A stretch of 64,000 bases of DNA from Ashinkailepas kermadecensis (taxonomy: Eukaryota > Arthropoda > Thecostraca > Neolepadidae): contig JAOTOM010001511.1 in assembly GCA_034440615.1 (NCBI GenBank), forward strand, positions 1 to 64,000, written 5' to 3'. Under the pieces are notes generated by a model, which made no database searches, was not told the origin of the DNA, and saw only the letters and a program-made list of their open reading frames with translations. The stretch's first letter is position 1, and the number at the start of each line of letters is the position of its first letter. Position numbers and translations under genes: made by a program. This document shows, piece by piece, positions 53,060 to 64,000 of this stretch.

Positions 53060-54362
53060 TGTAGGAAACTACAGGCCAGTCAGTTTGACCTCAATAGTTT
53101 GCAAGGTACTAGAAAATCAGGTTAAACAGGATGTTCAGATTCATCTTGATAGCCATAACCTTTGAATGGATACTCAACATGGATTTCGATCTCGACGGTC
53201 TTGTTTAACTAACCTATCGGAGTTCATGGAGTATGTTACTAGATAAGTAGACAATCAAAGCAGGATGGATGTTGTGTACTTGGAGTTTAGCAAAGCTTTT
53301 GATAACGTTCCACATGGGAGGCTAATTCATCAACTACAGCAACATGGGATTGTTGGAAAAGTTATAGGTTGGATTGAAGCATGGTTGAGGGGAAGGAAAC
53401 AAAGGGTAGTGTTAAATGGATGTAAATCTGATTGGAAGGATGTTCTGAGTGGAGTACCACAGGGCTCTGTTCTAGGGCTACTTCTCTTTATAATCTTTGT
53501 GAATAACATTGAGGTAGGGCTGAGGAATAGAGTGTTCAAATTTGCTGATGACATCAAATTGGTAGGAGTGGCAATCAGTAGTGATCAATCTAGTAATATT
53601 CAACTAGACTTGGAGGACCTAAAAAATTGGGCTGATCAATGGCAGATGTCTTTCAACTATGATAAGTGTAAGGTTATGCGTCTGTGGTCTGGAGGTGAGA
53701 CTTTCAGATATACAATGGGAGGGAGGGAACTGGATGTTATCCAAGAGGAAGGAGACTTAGGTGTATTGGTTTCAAAAGACCTAAATGCAGAAAAACAATG
53801 TATCTCAACTAGGAACGGAGCACTTAGAATGCTGGGACTCATTAATAGAAGTGTGATATATAAGAGCAAGGAAGTCATGAAAAAATTGTACTTAGTATAT
53901 GTGCGACCCCACTTGGAATATTCTGTACAAGCATGGAGCACCTACCTATAAAAATATATAGATATGTTAGAAAGAGTGCAGCGCAAAGCAACTAGACTTA
54001 TCAGTGGAATAGGTAACTTAGAATATGGAGAAAGGCTTGTGGCATTAGATATGTACTCACTCAAGTATAGGAGATTAAGTGGGGACATAATTGAAATGTA
54101 CAAAATTGTTAAAGGACTCGATCAGGTCAATTTGGATGACGCTCTTCAGTTTAGAGTACCACATAGGCGTCATCAATTCAGGTTAGACAAGTTGAGGCGT
54201 AGGACAGTTAAGCAACAACAGGTCTACAGTCAAAGGGTTGTTGATCAGTGGAATAGCCTGCCTGCTGATGTTGTGGGGAGTTCCTCATTGAATGTATTTA
54301 GAAGTAGGGTGGACAATTTTTTTTTAGACAGGAAAATCTTGTTTTTGAGTTCTAATTTGTGA
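53060..54362 (+). pseudogene. CR1/L2-like reverse transcriptase core and C-terminus
   Basis: After NYRPVSLTSIV, stops at about 53163 and 53244 interrupt. A long frame then covers MDVVYLEFSKAFDNVPHGRL, VLSGVPQGSVLGLLLFIIFV and the catalytic FKFADDIKLVGVA (53535-53575), continuing through DLGVLVSKDLNAEKQ to RPHLEYSVQAW. It stops at 53949-53951, and the last segment (ERVQRKATRLISGIGNLEYG to WNSLPADVVGSSSLNVFRS) resumes at 53964. The catalytic aspartates are intact. The copy is killed by nonsense mutations rather than by loss of motifs. Confidence 0.85.
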
Positions 54363-55039
54363 TGGATGGGATGAGATTTATGCTAAGTAAGTGTGCACGG
54401 CAGAGACCCCTTTAAACAGGCATGGATGCAGTTTGAAAATTATTGGTAAGACATTCAATCCACATGTGTTAAGAGGGATCAGGGGAATAGGGCTGGATAG
54501 CTAGGGTAGATAGGCATTGATAGGTGTGTGGGATATTGGTGGATGGTTTCTTCAGGATGTGGTGATGGTTGGGGTGGGTCTTTTTACCAGGCTTATGGTA
54601 TCTTCCATTTACAGACTTAACTGGATGGGCACTTGGGTCACTTATTAAGTCTAAACACTTTATAACTTTATATAGGGTGTACCTAGCAGTGGATTCAGCA
54701 CCTTCCTTCGGGATGTGATGCTGATGAGATTGGCCATGGGAGCACAATGGGCATGCTCGGAGGAGTTTGTAATTGTTGAGGAGTGTGTTATGCAATATCA
54801 GGTGAATGGTGCTAGATAGGCTGGGATATATAGCTCCCTAGGAACTTGAGATTATGGATTGATTGGGGTGAGAGCATGTACTTTTCTAACATCTTTTCTA
54901 GACACGCTTACCCCATATGGGCCCATGTGGCTCTTATTAAGCCTTAACACTTGATGTCTTTATGTCTTTATGTCTTATCAACTCTCCAAAACAAAGAACA
55001 TGATGTCAGTCGTGATCACATAGATGCCCATAGTGAAGT

Positions 55040-55215
55040 TACGTTATGGGAAGAGAACATTTGCGGTTTTTTCGGGTTCAACTCGTCGAGCACTTTCCGA
55101 AGACACTACTTTCGTTTTCGTGCAATGCTTAGTTTTGAAGCTAGACGGAAGTATAAAAAGCCCCCCCCCGAGACAGGGTGTGAGGATCTGACAGGAAAGA
55201 CCGCGGGTTAACCCT
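55040..55215 (+). mobile_element. Fragment related to the 41930 transposon-like N-terminus
   Basis: Encodes FNSSSTFRRHYFRFRAMLSF then EARRKYKKPPPETGCEDL. The RAMLSFEARRK part corresponds to VRAPFSLKARRD at 41940-41990, and the DNA shares GAAGCTAGA and GAGAC(A/G)nGnTGTGAnGATCT. It is isolated from the rest of the element. Confidence 0.45.
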
Positions 55216-57596
55216 CGAACGAACAAAGAATCTGCCTCATCACGGACCCAATTACATCGCGTACATTGTAGGTAGGTTTGTGCAACTTTGACATTGACGT
55301 GAAATGTGGACTTTAACGATCTCAGGTCTTACGGCCAAGACCTCTCAGATCAGGACGTCAGGAAATGTTTACGCCGTTGAGATTGACAGTCACGAACTTT
55401 GCACCCGCTTCTCCGTCGCTTTTGGTTCTGGCTTTACGGCACAGACAAGTCGCTGAGCCTTACACTTTTTTCGAATTATCGGGATAGCTTCAGACCTCTG
55501 GGAAGGGTGCCATGACAGAAAGTGCCGAGCCGTGGTGTAGGTGTAATCTGAGAATAGCCTCGCCACATGCCACACGTCACGCCACGTGAATACATCGTCC
55601 CAACGCGTGTGCGTGTGTTTACTGCGCTAATTGATTAATTCATGTGAGGAGACATAAATGGCCTCTTTAGTGAACAGTACATCACAAATAATTCCGAGCC
55701 AGATTGAATTCGATGATGAAGTGTTGAAATTATGAAATTCATAACAACATTTCCTTTGGCGATCTCTGTGAAGGCGACCATTGACGATCGTTTGCGATTT
55801 GTGCGACAGTTGGCAGTGCGGATACCAGGGACCCGGAGAGGCAGGACCGCTTGCCACTCGCTTCCTGTTCGGAGGACGACCGACAGCTGATGGAATGCAC
55901 AGACAGTGACGATGACGACACTAGCATGACTATGGTAAATCGCCCCTCCCATCCCCTCCCTGATCAGTAGCTCCAATTATGTCGTCGTACGTCTCCCTCC
56001 TCTTCTTCTCCAAACGGGTTCCCACCTCTTCATGCTACTTTGGTGCACCTCCGCCCACTGTTGCTATCACATAGCGTGGCTATCTTGCCGCACATTCTAC
56101 TGACATGTCTTCACCCACTTCACCGTTCTATGTTCACTCCCCTTTTACCCTTTGTTACTCTCCCTTTCATCATGCTATCTCAATACGTCTTCCTCTCATC
56201 TTACTCCTTGGTATGCTTCCCTCCTCTCCTGTTGCTATGGCGTTGACGCTCTGGAAGTCTGTCTCTCATCGTAATGCTTCAATAGGTCTGCATCTGTTTG
56301 ATTCTGCTGACCCCGTCTTCTCCCCGGCTCGTCTTCTCACCGGCTAAGCGTTATCCGGATGAACCACACTTCGTACTTATGTGTTAAGTAAATAAGCATG
56401 TAATATAAGTGCATAATATATAGTAAGTACTTTGCATTATTAGTATTAGCATGTTCAATGTTGTGTAGCCATATAATCTGTCAAGAAATCAGCTTCCAAC
56501 TGCCACCTATGTAGTCGGGAGACAATGACGCGAAGGGTCAACGAAATGGAAAAAAACATGTTCTCAATGAGCATCACGTATCGATAGCGAAGTGCATCCG
56601 GCGGGTGGTTGAAGAACCTGTTGAGCTGAGGCGTCAATTCCTATGAAGCTGGAGAGTCAGGCGAGTGAAGCGGTAACTGGTCTCTGTGGAGTTAAGGTAG
56701 GCATGTGGGAACGGCCTAAAGCCGAATAAACAGTAGCACTTACTGCTTCCTGAATATCCTCACTACTTGACATATAAATAGTTCCTGAGCCACCTGTCTG
56801 ACAGAGTTTCTTCAAAACCAGCGAACAGATCATCGCCTCTTCATAGGAGGCTAACACAGCAAGGTGTCATTCGTGCCAACGCAGCAAGGTGGAAGAAGCC
56901 GATGTCGACGCAGGCGTGCACAGCCTGAAGATCCGTGCCCCTTCGGCCGCGGTAGAAGGTACTGGTACGGCCTCATCCCCAGTAGGAGTTTCCACCGGGA
57001 TCCGTGCCGCCGCCACCGCTGCTACCTTTGCCACCTGTGCCATCGCCACAGCCAGCACCACAACCGACGTCATCCCAGACACCACTGCTGTTGCTTCCGT
57101 CACTCGTGTCGCTGTCCTCGCCACCCCCCCCCCCCCACACACACACCGTCTACGCCACCTCTGCCACTGCAGCCGCCACCACCTCAGTCAGCCGCCGCTG
57201 TCGCCACCGCCTCAGCCGCCGCCTGCCCCTCCACGTCCACCACTCCTGCCGTCAACGATGACGACGAGGGCTTCATCACCGCCACCATCTCAGCCGCAGC
57301 CACCTGCGTCACGAGCTCATCCGCTGCCAGCATCACCGACACAGTCGATCTCAGCACCTCTATGGACAGGGATGGCAGGGATGAGGCTGACCCGTACCAT
57401 CGCCCGCCCTGCCGCCCTCCCAAAAGTAGTGTAGACTTGGGATCAGTGGCGGAAACCGTCGGTGCTGCCCACACGGCGGCTGTGAGGGCCTCCACATGTA
57501 TCTTCGCTTGTGCTCCGCAAGATAGCACAAGGTGTCTTGCTCGATGATTTGATGAAACAACTCCATAAACTATCGTAATGCTTGTTTCAACTCGCA
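55216..57596. other. Possible host-gene territory; no exon firmly supported
   Basis: 55812-55934 (+) could be a short acidic exon (DPERQDRLPLASCSEDDR then TDSDDDDTSMTM before GTAAAT), preceded by TGTGCGACAG. 56867-57550 is GC-rich with Pro, His, Ser, Thr-rich frames and long open frames on both strands. These are low-complexity, so no product is named. The lack of recognisable transposons suggests unique DNA. Confidence 0.25.
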
Positions 57597-57835
57597 GAAA
57601 TTGGACGAGAACTCCACGTGCCCAGTACACCTCCTCATCTTCAGGAGTTCTCGTCTAGGGAACCTGATGATAAAATACAGCATGTTATATGCTCTACGGG
57701 AGAAGTACAACATCAATGTCTACACGACCAGTGAACAGGACGGCAAGCTGAGCAAGTACTTCCCTCACCTCAGCATCAGATCACCACCACGTGAGCACGT
57801 GAAATCTGTTAAGCCCATCTCTCCACAGTTAAGTA
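57597..57835 (+). CDS. Exon resembling GT11 alpha-1,2-fucosyltransferase
   Basis: Translation includes CPVHLLIFRSSRLGNLMIKY then SMLYALREKYNINVYTTSEQ, DGKLSKYFPHLSIRSP. The RLGNxM motif followed by a Y-x-x-LYAL helix is the N-terminal signature of family GT11 (galactoside 2-alpha-L-fucosyltransferases). These Golgi enzymes transfer fucose from GDP-fucose, and the arginine-rich motif contributes to donor binding. The exon is bounded by a good acceptor (pyrimidine-rich TTGTTTCAACTCGCAG, ending 57596) and a consensus donor, GTAAGT, at 57836. It is 239 bases, so it starts and ends within codons. Other exons are not evident in the window, so it may belong to a gene with long introns or be an isolated fragment. 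Confidence 0.55.
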
Positions 57836-58712
57836 GTAAGTCACCTTGTGGGTTGCCTTTCGTACACAGCCGCATATTGTTCATACATTCACGTCATATT
57901 ACACGTTTTTCTTGCTAGATAAAAATTGCCGTCCGGGTGAATAATCAAAAGCTTCGATAACATTCGGCTCTCGGACCTAATGTGGATCAACCCATGGCTG
58001 GTCCCCGAATACAATCGTTGCCCTCAGCTCCAATAACACACTGGTAATCGTGTGTGTAGCCCGCCCCATCTCTTTTTTGTCTTTAGCAGAGGCAGAGCAT
58101 CATCCGCTAGAAATTAGTACATTAAAGAAAGGGTTACGTTAATCCGGCTCATGTGGCATCCGGTTATATCAAATAAGCAAGAGAGGAAAGATGAGACGCC
58201 GGCAAACAAGGAACGTGGCGTAAAGGGCCGAAACATACATACACAGATGAGACATACAAACATACAACATACATACATACATAACAATCAGAAGGACATT
58301 TGGAGGGTAGACAGTTTCATCGCCTGCGGAGAGGCTCCACTGCCCACTTGCGACCTGTAATGAAGCGGAGGCCCGGCGCCCAGTGCGAGTCGTGGGCGTC
58401 AGGCCCGACCTTGTATGTGTAGGTGTATGTTTAAGTTAAAGCTTGGAATACCTGAGAAGGAAAAGAGCCAAGCTGCCTGGAAAACCCGTAGGTAAAAAAC
58501 CAAGTGCAATTGATATGGACAACCGTCCGCTTTGGCCAAATTGGAACGGTCTCTGCCTACCCAGTGTGAAATAACCTATATGTAAGTGTTTTTCGACGAC
58601 GGAGAGGAAGACGTATGTAACGAAGTTAACGGAGCGTGTAACGTGTCACATGACTTTCAAGTTCACATCAAATCAGCTTGAACCAGGTAACGTTTGCCAG
58701 AAAAAAGGAAAG
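57836..58712. other. Intron-like or intergenic DNA with ACAT microsatellite
   Basis: Contains CATACATACATACATA-type repeats at about 58228-58284. No downstream GT11 exon was found before the LINE starts. Confidence 0.35.
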
Positions 58713-59737
58713 TCAGATCAGTTCGGCAAGCTTGGTGTCATATAAAAAGCGGAAAAGTAACTCCAGGAGTGCCGGGTGTTCATCCCCGAGGAGAGCCCGG
58801 AACGAGATTTGTATATGGGTGTGGGTGAAATGCTGAAGAACAGCGCGACGGTGATGAACATATGCTGGGCAAGTAAGTAAAATGTGGGCGACAGTAATGC
58901 GAACTCGGCATGTGCTACAAAGTGAGGGCGGGGCGGAGCGATTGATGAAGAAGCTGTGTGTCAACTTGGTGTGTCCGAGGCGAAGACGCGCTAGTACCAC
59001 CACGTTCAAACGGGTGTGCTGGTGGGAAGAGAGACATTTGGAGAGTGTGGGCTTGATAGCGTGTAGGTGTGTGGTGTTGTGTGACCAGCAGGCTTTGATA
59101 TACTTTTTAAATAAGTAATTAGTTAAGGATAGGAGATCCCCGGGGGACACTGGGGCATCCTCGTTCGGGGGAGGTTGATTTTCGCCCGGGGCCAGGCCGT
59201 CGGCTTTCTCGTTCCCCGGGATACCCCTATGTCCGGGTATCAAGAGGAGGGTGAGCTGGAGTTGTGCGTGGTTGTCATGGTAGGGGTGTCGTATGGCGTG
59301 GAGTGCGGAGTGCGTGGTGTTGTGTATGGCCATGATGGCATCAACGGAGGAGCGTAAGTCAGTGCAGATTGTAGTAGAGGTGGTGATGTGTCGTGCTATG
59401 ATGTGTTGGAGGCAAGTGAGTATGGCGACTAATTCTGCTGTGTTTACCGAATGATGAGGTGTTAATTTAGTTCATCCAGTGTCCGGCCCACCGCACCAGG
59501 AGGCGCCCGCACCTTCGTTGGTACGTGAGCCGTCAGTGTAGAAGAATGTGTGCTGTGGGTTGGCCTCTTGATATTCAAAGAATTTGACTTGAACGTCGAT
59601 GGGGGAGAATAGGGTTTTGTTGTGTCGAAAGAGATACTCGAGTTTGGAGTGTTCCATGTGCCAGAATTGGAGAAGGGGGTAATTTTGCCGGGGGTTACAA
59701 TGCGAAATTTCAGTGTAGGTGCGAGGACTTGTTTCAA
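58713..59737 (-). pseudogene. LINE ORF2 RNase H domain and C-terminal Cys/His region
   Basis: RNase H motifs: FFYTDGSRTNEGAGASWCG (first Asp) at 59472-59657, then CTD in the intervening part, and LLLIPGHRGIPGNEKADGLA with the distal His and Asp at 58713-59333. The C-terminus shows LCSTCRVRITVAHILLTCPA, a Cys-X2-Cys...His...Cys pattern as in the A and B fragments. It ends FRALLGDEHPALLELL, similar to PSLIGDKHPELL in the A/B LINE, so the two are related families. Confidence 0.8.
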
Positions 59738-60018
59738 GTGAATAGCAATGCTGTATATATTTTTGTTATGGAGCGTCGGACAGGGGATTTGGACCAGACA
59801 ATATTGGAGGGGTGATTTAGCTGTGTTGTTGTCCTGAAATGCTAACTTACGAGTTGTAGTGTTCTGCGGCGTTGTAGGCTGGGGAGATTGTCCTCAGCCC
59901 GGAGACTGGTGATATGCATGGTGCGGTGTGCTCCGGTGATGAGGCGTAGTGCTTGGTTTTGTGTGCGTTCTAGTGAGGTGGTGTGTGCGGGGGATATATG
60001 ATCGAAGATAAACGCATT

Positions 60019-61561
60019 TTATTCCAGGATTGAACGAATCAGGGCGATGTACAGATTAGAGAGAGTGATCCTGTATGCACCCCAGTCACGACCGGAGATG
60101 CAGCGCAGGGGATTAAGGCGCACTACGCAGCGCTGTTTAATGTAGGAGATTTGGGGGCCAAAATAAAGCCCTCTGTCGAGGATAATTCCGAGATATTTGA
60201 AGGAGGTTTGGAGAGGAATAATTTGATCGCGATAGCGGAGCAGCGTGTGGGGTGTGGTATATCTGGGGAGCCGAGAAGAGAGCACTGTGGCCGATTTGGT
60301 GGGAGAGACTTGTAGCCCCAGAGAGAGCACCGTGAAACAATGTGATTCATGGCGAGTTGTACGAAATGGTTTGCTGTATCCGCCAAGGTGTGGGTGCACC
60401 AGATGGCCAAATCATCGGCGTATATGGAATAATTTAGGCAGGGAGAGAAGTTGGTCTAATGCATCGTTGATCATAATGAGGAATAGTGTTGGGGATAAGA
60501 TGCTGCCTTGCGGGACGCCTTGATCGAGAGTGTGTGGGTGGGAATAAATGTTGCCGCAGCGGACGACGAAAGAACAAGTGTCAAGAAAGTTAGCGATTAA
60601 GGCCGTTCTGCCATTGATACCAATTCGGTGTAATTTAATGAGAAGGGCAGGACTGTGAACTTTATTGAACGCGGATTGTAGATCTAAAAAAGAGCGATAT
60701 TTTCGGATTTTGTCGCAAAACCACGCTGAATTCAGTCAATAATCTTGATGAGGTTGTCAGCGGTGCTTCGCTTTGGCTGAAAGCCGCTCTGGAAAGGAGA
60801 TATAATTTTGTTGTTTTCAAAAAAGACTGATTCTCCATTGACCATGCGCTCAAACATTTTGCAAGCACAGCTAGTGAGAGAGATAGGACGATAGCTGGAG
60901 GGATGTGTCGAGGTTTGAAAGGTTTAGCGATAGGGAAGGTAGTGCTAGTGTACCAAGAGGCCGGGAAAGTACCGTCAGTCCATAGTTGGTTTAGCGCCGA
61001 GAGAAGGTTGTCTTTGCCGGAGTCAAAAATATTTTTTAAAGAAGGGGTATGCCAATTGGTCAGGTCCAACAGCCGTATTGGCTACCTTTGAGAGCGATAT
61101 ATTTAGCTCGTAGATGGTAAATAAGCGTCGTAGGGTTCAGAGTTGTCAGAGTCAAAATGACAGGTGGCAAGGGTGTCGCGAAGGAATGAGGTGGTACGCT
61201 GTGAGTATTGAGTGTTGTAGGAGATGTCAGAGTAATACGTGACGAAGTGTTCCGCGACGGCTGTGGGTTCTGTGATGCGGCGTTGGGTAATTGTCAGTTG
61301 TGGGAATTCGCGGTATGGAGCTCTGCCATTGGAGAAGGAGCGAATTTGGGTCCAGATTTGGGAGATGGGGGTAAATCGGTTGAACGTGTTGGAATAGAGT
61401 TGCCAGCGGTGGTTTTTGGCCGAAAGGATAATTTGCTGACAGCGTAGCTTTGCCTCGCGGACTTCTACCATGTTTTGTACGGTGAGGTTTTTGCGAAATT
61501 TACGCTCAGCCCGCCGTCGTAAGGCGACGGCTCGTTGACACGCCTCGTTCCACCACGACAC
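60019..61561 (-). pseudogene. LINE ORF2 linker and reverse transcriptase
   Basis: The linker at 61103-61561 begins SWWNEACQRAVALRRRAERK. RT blocks follow: DNLLSALNQLWTDGTFPASW, then GVPQGSILSPTLFLIMINDA. The catalytic YADDLAIWCTHT lies at about 60395-60428 in a different frame from the preceding block. The thumb-like part includes FKYLGIILDRGLYFGPQISY. The catalytic aspartates are present. Frame breaks near 61070, 60700 and 60440 disrupt the protein. Confidence 0.8.
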
Positions 61562-61706
61562 GTGTTTACGGTCGGGGCAGCGACGAGTTTTGGGTACACG
61601 TTTTCTGTCGCGAGTAGTATGATAATAAGGAATGACTAAATTTGGGGGAGGGGGTGAGACTGGGGCGGGATGAGGTTGTCAATTTCTTGGGAAAAAGATG
61701 GCCATT

Positions 61707-62435
61707 TCACTTTGAAAACGTTCCAGTTGGGTATGAATAACCGATCTCTAGACTGGGCTGAGCGTTCGAGTGTGACATGAATGGGGAGTGATCGCTGAAG
61801 AGGGGGTCGGGTTGAACGTGCCAAGAGAAGACGGGTGCGATGGACGCTGAAGCTAGGGAGAGGTCAATGGCAGATGGACAGAATGGGGCGACGTCTGTGT
61901 TGTGTGTGGGTGTTTGGTCGTTTAAAAATACCATGTTGTTGGTGTTGAGGAGTGTTTCAATGCGATGTCCGTGCGAGGTTGTGGTGTGACAACCCCATGC
62001 CTGGTGGTGGGCGTTGAGGTCGCCCAGCACCAGACAGGGGTGTGGGAGGACACCGAAGAAATTAGTCATAGAAGCTAAGGATAGTGCATGCGTAGGGGGA
62101 AGTATAGGGATCTCTAGTTGTGCAATTTGGACAGATACTGCAACAAAATTCAGGTCATTGGCAATGCTGATTGTGCGATGAAGAAGAGTGTTCGAGACGA
62201 ATAAGGCTACCTCGCCACCACGGGGTGTATAATTTATGTTGTGGGTACAGAGGGTATAGCCAAAGGCATTACAATTATATTGATCGATGTCCCGCAATCG
62301 GGTCTCCTGAACGGCGGCAATCAATGGTATATTTTTGAAGATATTTTCCTTGAATTCTGCCCAATGGGATATGAGTGACCTCGTATTTCATTTGATCAAA
62401 AATTCAGTGGTGGGTGTCTGCATTAGCGATATTGG
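61707..62435 (-). pseudogene. LINE ORF2 APE-type endonuclease
   Basis: Long frame with AAVQETRLRDIDQYNCNAFG, RGGEVALFVSN, LVLGDLNAHHQAWGCH and FSDHSPFMSH, giving the Glu, Asp-X-Asn and Asp-His motifs in order. The preceding sequence reads NTRSLISHWAEFKEN, where the conserved tryptophan of the start motif (usually WN.RS) is a TGA stop. Otherwise this is the longest continuous endonuclease in the window. Confidence 0.82.
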
Positions 62436-62439
62436 TGCT

Positions 62440-63808
62440 CACGCCCCCGCAGGCTTGTGTTTGGCGGGGAGGGCGTGGCGGAGTCGTCCGACTCGTTCGA
62501 GTCGGACGACCCCGGTGTAGGAGAAGGTAGCTCTGGATCCCCTGGGGGGGGGGTCCGGGCTCGGAGAACGGGAAGTGTGGGGGACTTCGGGGTTCAGGGA
62601 GGGGAGGCGGCCCTGAGGGGGCGGAGTAGAAGAGGTCCTTGTCTTGGTGGTCGGAGCGGCCTGTTGGCGATGGAGAGGGAGGGGGTCCGGCGTCGGAGGG
62701 GCACGCGATGGAGCGGGGCGCATGGCCGGCGGGGGCGTTCTGGAGCCGGTGTGGGGGCCGGGAGACGGAAAGGCCCGCTAAGGGGGCAGGGCGCGTGACC
62801 GGTGGCGGGCCAGGAGGGGAAGAGGGGGAAGGGATGGGCTCGGACTGTCCGGCCGAGAGGGACGGAGGGGGGGGGGGGGCTAGCGGCCGCCTCGGCAGGG
62901 GTCAGCAACAGGGGGGCCGAGCGGGGCCGAAGCCACACCACCGGTGGTGCAGGCGACGGGGGCTCGAGCGGTGAGGCGACGCTGCTGCCGCTCCTTGGTG
63001 CCAAACCTTGTAGGGCAGCGAGGGGGGGGGGGGGATGAGGCCGGGCGAGGGCCTAATCAGGCCGCACACAATGGGACCTCGGACGCGCACGCGTCTGTTG
63101 GGTGCCCCTCGGCACAGCGCCTACAGACAGGCTCCCTGGAGCGGCACGCCTTGCTCAGGTGACCGTACCGCTGGCAAAAAGCACAGCGGGTCGGGGGCGG
63201 GTTCCAGGGGCGGAGGGCGATGTGCAAGTAGCCCGCCATGATATGGGTGGGAGGGGCCTGGGTCCGGAAGCCCAGTTTTATTACCGGCCAGGGCGGGGTC
63301 TGCGACCGAGGCGGGTGACCTCGCACACCCCTTGAGACCGTAGCTCAAAGAGGAGCTACTCCTCGGATAGCTCCATGAGCTCTGGAGCGTACGCTGTCAT
63401 GAAGACTAGGTTCAGCCGATCCACTAGCTCCACCGTGACGGCGATTTCCAAGAACCTTTCTAGGCTCAGGAGGGCCCGGGCCTGAGAGGCCTCCCTAACT
63501 CGTACTAAGAGGACCCCGGAGCGGAGGACCTTGGCGGACACCACTCCGCCGATCAAACCGTCCAACTCCCTCGCTATCCCAAACGGGGAGGTGCGAGACC
63601 ACAAGCCCTCCTTCCTGATAAGCAGGACGAAGGACTCCCCCTGCGGAGGGTCGCGGGGAGGGGGAGGCGGGCTCCCGGCCGGGGTCGGCATCCACCGCCC
63701 TCCGAGAGGGGTGGGGGCCCTGGCATACTGGGGCGGGGAGGGTACCGGGCAGGGGAGTGTATGTGCTGTGGTAAGGGCACCCAGAAGGTGTGCAGACAAG
63801 AAAGGCAC
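62440..63808 (-). pseudogene. LINE ORF1 (gag-like), frameshifted
   Basis: The first frame opens at a GTG (63806-63808), so the true ATG may lie upstream or be lost. It contains a Pro-rich start, then GESFVLLIRKEGLW and VLRSGVLLVRVREASQARAL, similar to the MRSGALLIHA domain of the left LINE. The zinc knuckles CAFCQRYGHLSKAC and CRRCAEGHPTDAC follow at about 63120-63220 in another frame. The remainder is GC-rich, low-complexity Pro/Arg/Gly with no intact frame. Binding of element RNA is the expected role. Confidence 0.7.
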
Positions 63809-64000
63809 CCTGAAGGGGTGCTACAAGGAGAAGGGTGAAGAGAGCTATCGTGCAAAGGGGGAGAAAGACAGAGTTTGGAGGGATGGGATCAGCCGAGCAG
63901 AGGCGTGAGCAGTCACTGTCCGAAGACCACTAGCCCGATTCTTTAAACCAGAAAGGTACCTCTGTTCGGCTCTAGCCTATTGGGTGGTATGGGAAAAAGA
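63809..64000. other. Upstream flank of the right LINE
   Basis: Purine-rich sequence without coding signal, probably 5' UTR. It resembles in composition the region 2880-3170 upstream of the left LINE. Confidence 0.3.

Larger units (their letters stand above)
52255..54980 (+). mobile_element. CR1/L2-like LINE, 5'-truncated
   Basis: Runs from the end of the endonuclease-RT linker (frame pieces WEDLLKSFIDAYEMWK and KHLLESKKQAFKKLKDAN) through the whole RT and a ~600-base 3' UTR, ending in a short TGTCTTTA tandem (54953-54977). Three-base-tolerant microsatellite tails are typical for CR1/L2 groups. It is the best preserved member in the window and serves as reference for fragments at 18505, 28070, 36792 and 49160. 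Confidence 0.82.
58713..63808 (-). mobile_element. I-group-like LINE with RNase H, nearly full length but frameshifted
   Basis: Order from right to left: gag-like ORF1 (63808 to about 62440), APE endonuclease (about 62435-61707), linker (61561-61103), RT (61069-60019), RNase H and C-terminal Cys/His region (59737-58713). This is the complete domain order of an I-group element on the reverse strand. Many frame breaks interrupt it. The 5' UTR may extend toward 64000. Confidence 0.85.

Noticed and set aside
56864..57547. Long plus-strand ORF rich in Pro, His, Arg, Ser and Thr
   Set aside because: Low-complexity GC-rich DNA with long open frames on both strands and no domain. It may flank the GT11-like exon, but coding use is not supported.

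Overview
The window looks like eukaryotic, most likely arthropod, nuclear DNA made almost entirely of transposable elements and repeat debris. I see no operons, Shine-Dalgarno sites or densely packed intact genes. The arthropod call rests on inference. There are TTAGG-like motifs (the common arthropod telomere unit) around 20.6-21.7 kb, and a mix of Penelope, I-group and CR1/L2-like LINEs, piggyBac, hAT-like and THAP-bearing DNA elements. A chelicerate such as a tick is my guess, not something the sequence proves.

Layout. 1-2776 (-): broken two-ORF LINE, cut by the window edge. 4151-4984 (+): 5'-truncated Penelope-like element (PLE) with a GIY-YIG domain and a hammerhead-like motif, flanked by 14-bp target duplications. 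8756-9438: hAT-like MITE. 9889-10080: tRNA-type SINE. 10795-18843, 24165-29666 and 30520-38900 hold three direct copies (A, B, C) of one composite repeat. Its parts are an I-group LINE 3' fragment, a GC-rich ORF, 36-bp and 27-bp minisatellites, and a decayed CR1-like LINE. Copies differ by later insertions: a head-to-head PLE pair in A (13372-17034), a THAP/AT-target-site element in C (30987-32897), piggyBac-like DNA at one TTAA in A and C, and a CR1-like LINE in C (36792-38690). Because sister copies keep the empty sites, the insertion boundaries can be read directly.

19-24 kb is AT-rich repeat DNA, hairpins, a degenerate 21-bp satellite and a 35-bp tandem repeat. 38971-39893 is a short TTAA-flanked MITE related to the piggyBac element. 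41.9-48.1 kb holds two decayed, oppositely oriented copies of a DNA transposon whose superfamily I could not assign, a nearly perfect 446-bp inverted repeat and a dispersed direct repeat. 48.3-52 kb has hairpins, a Gypsy integrase fragment and a foldback repeat. 52255-54980 (+) is a CR1/L2-like LINE.

The best candidate for a host gene is one exon at 57597-57835 (+) resembling the N-terminal catalytic motif of GT11 alpha-1,2-fucosyltransferases. 58713-63808 (-) is a nearly full-length but frameshifted RNase H-bearing I-group LINE. The protein-coding elements I could read are all visibly damaged, so the window is best read as a layered record of insertions.
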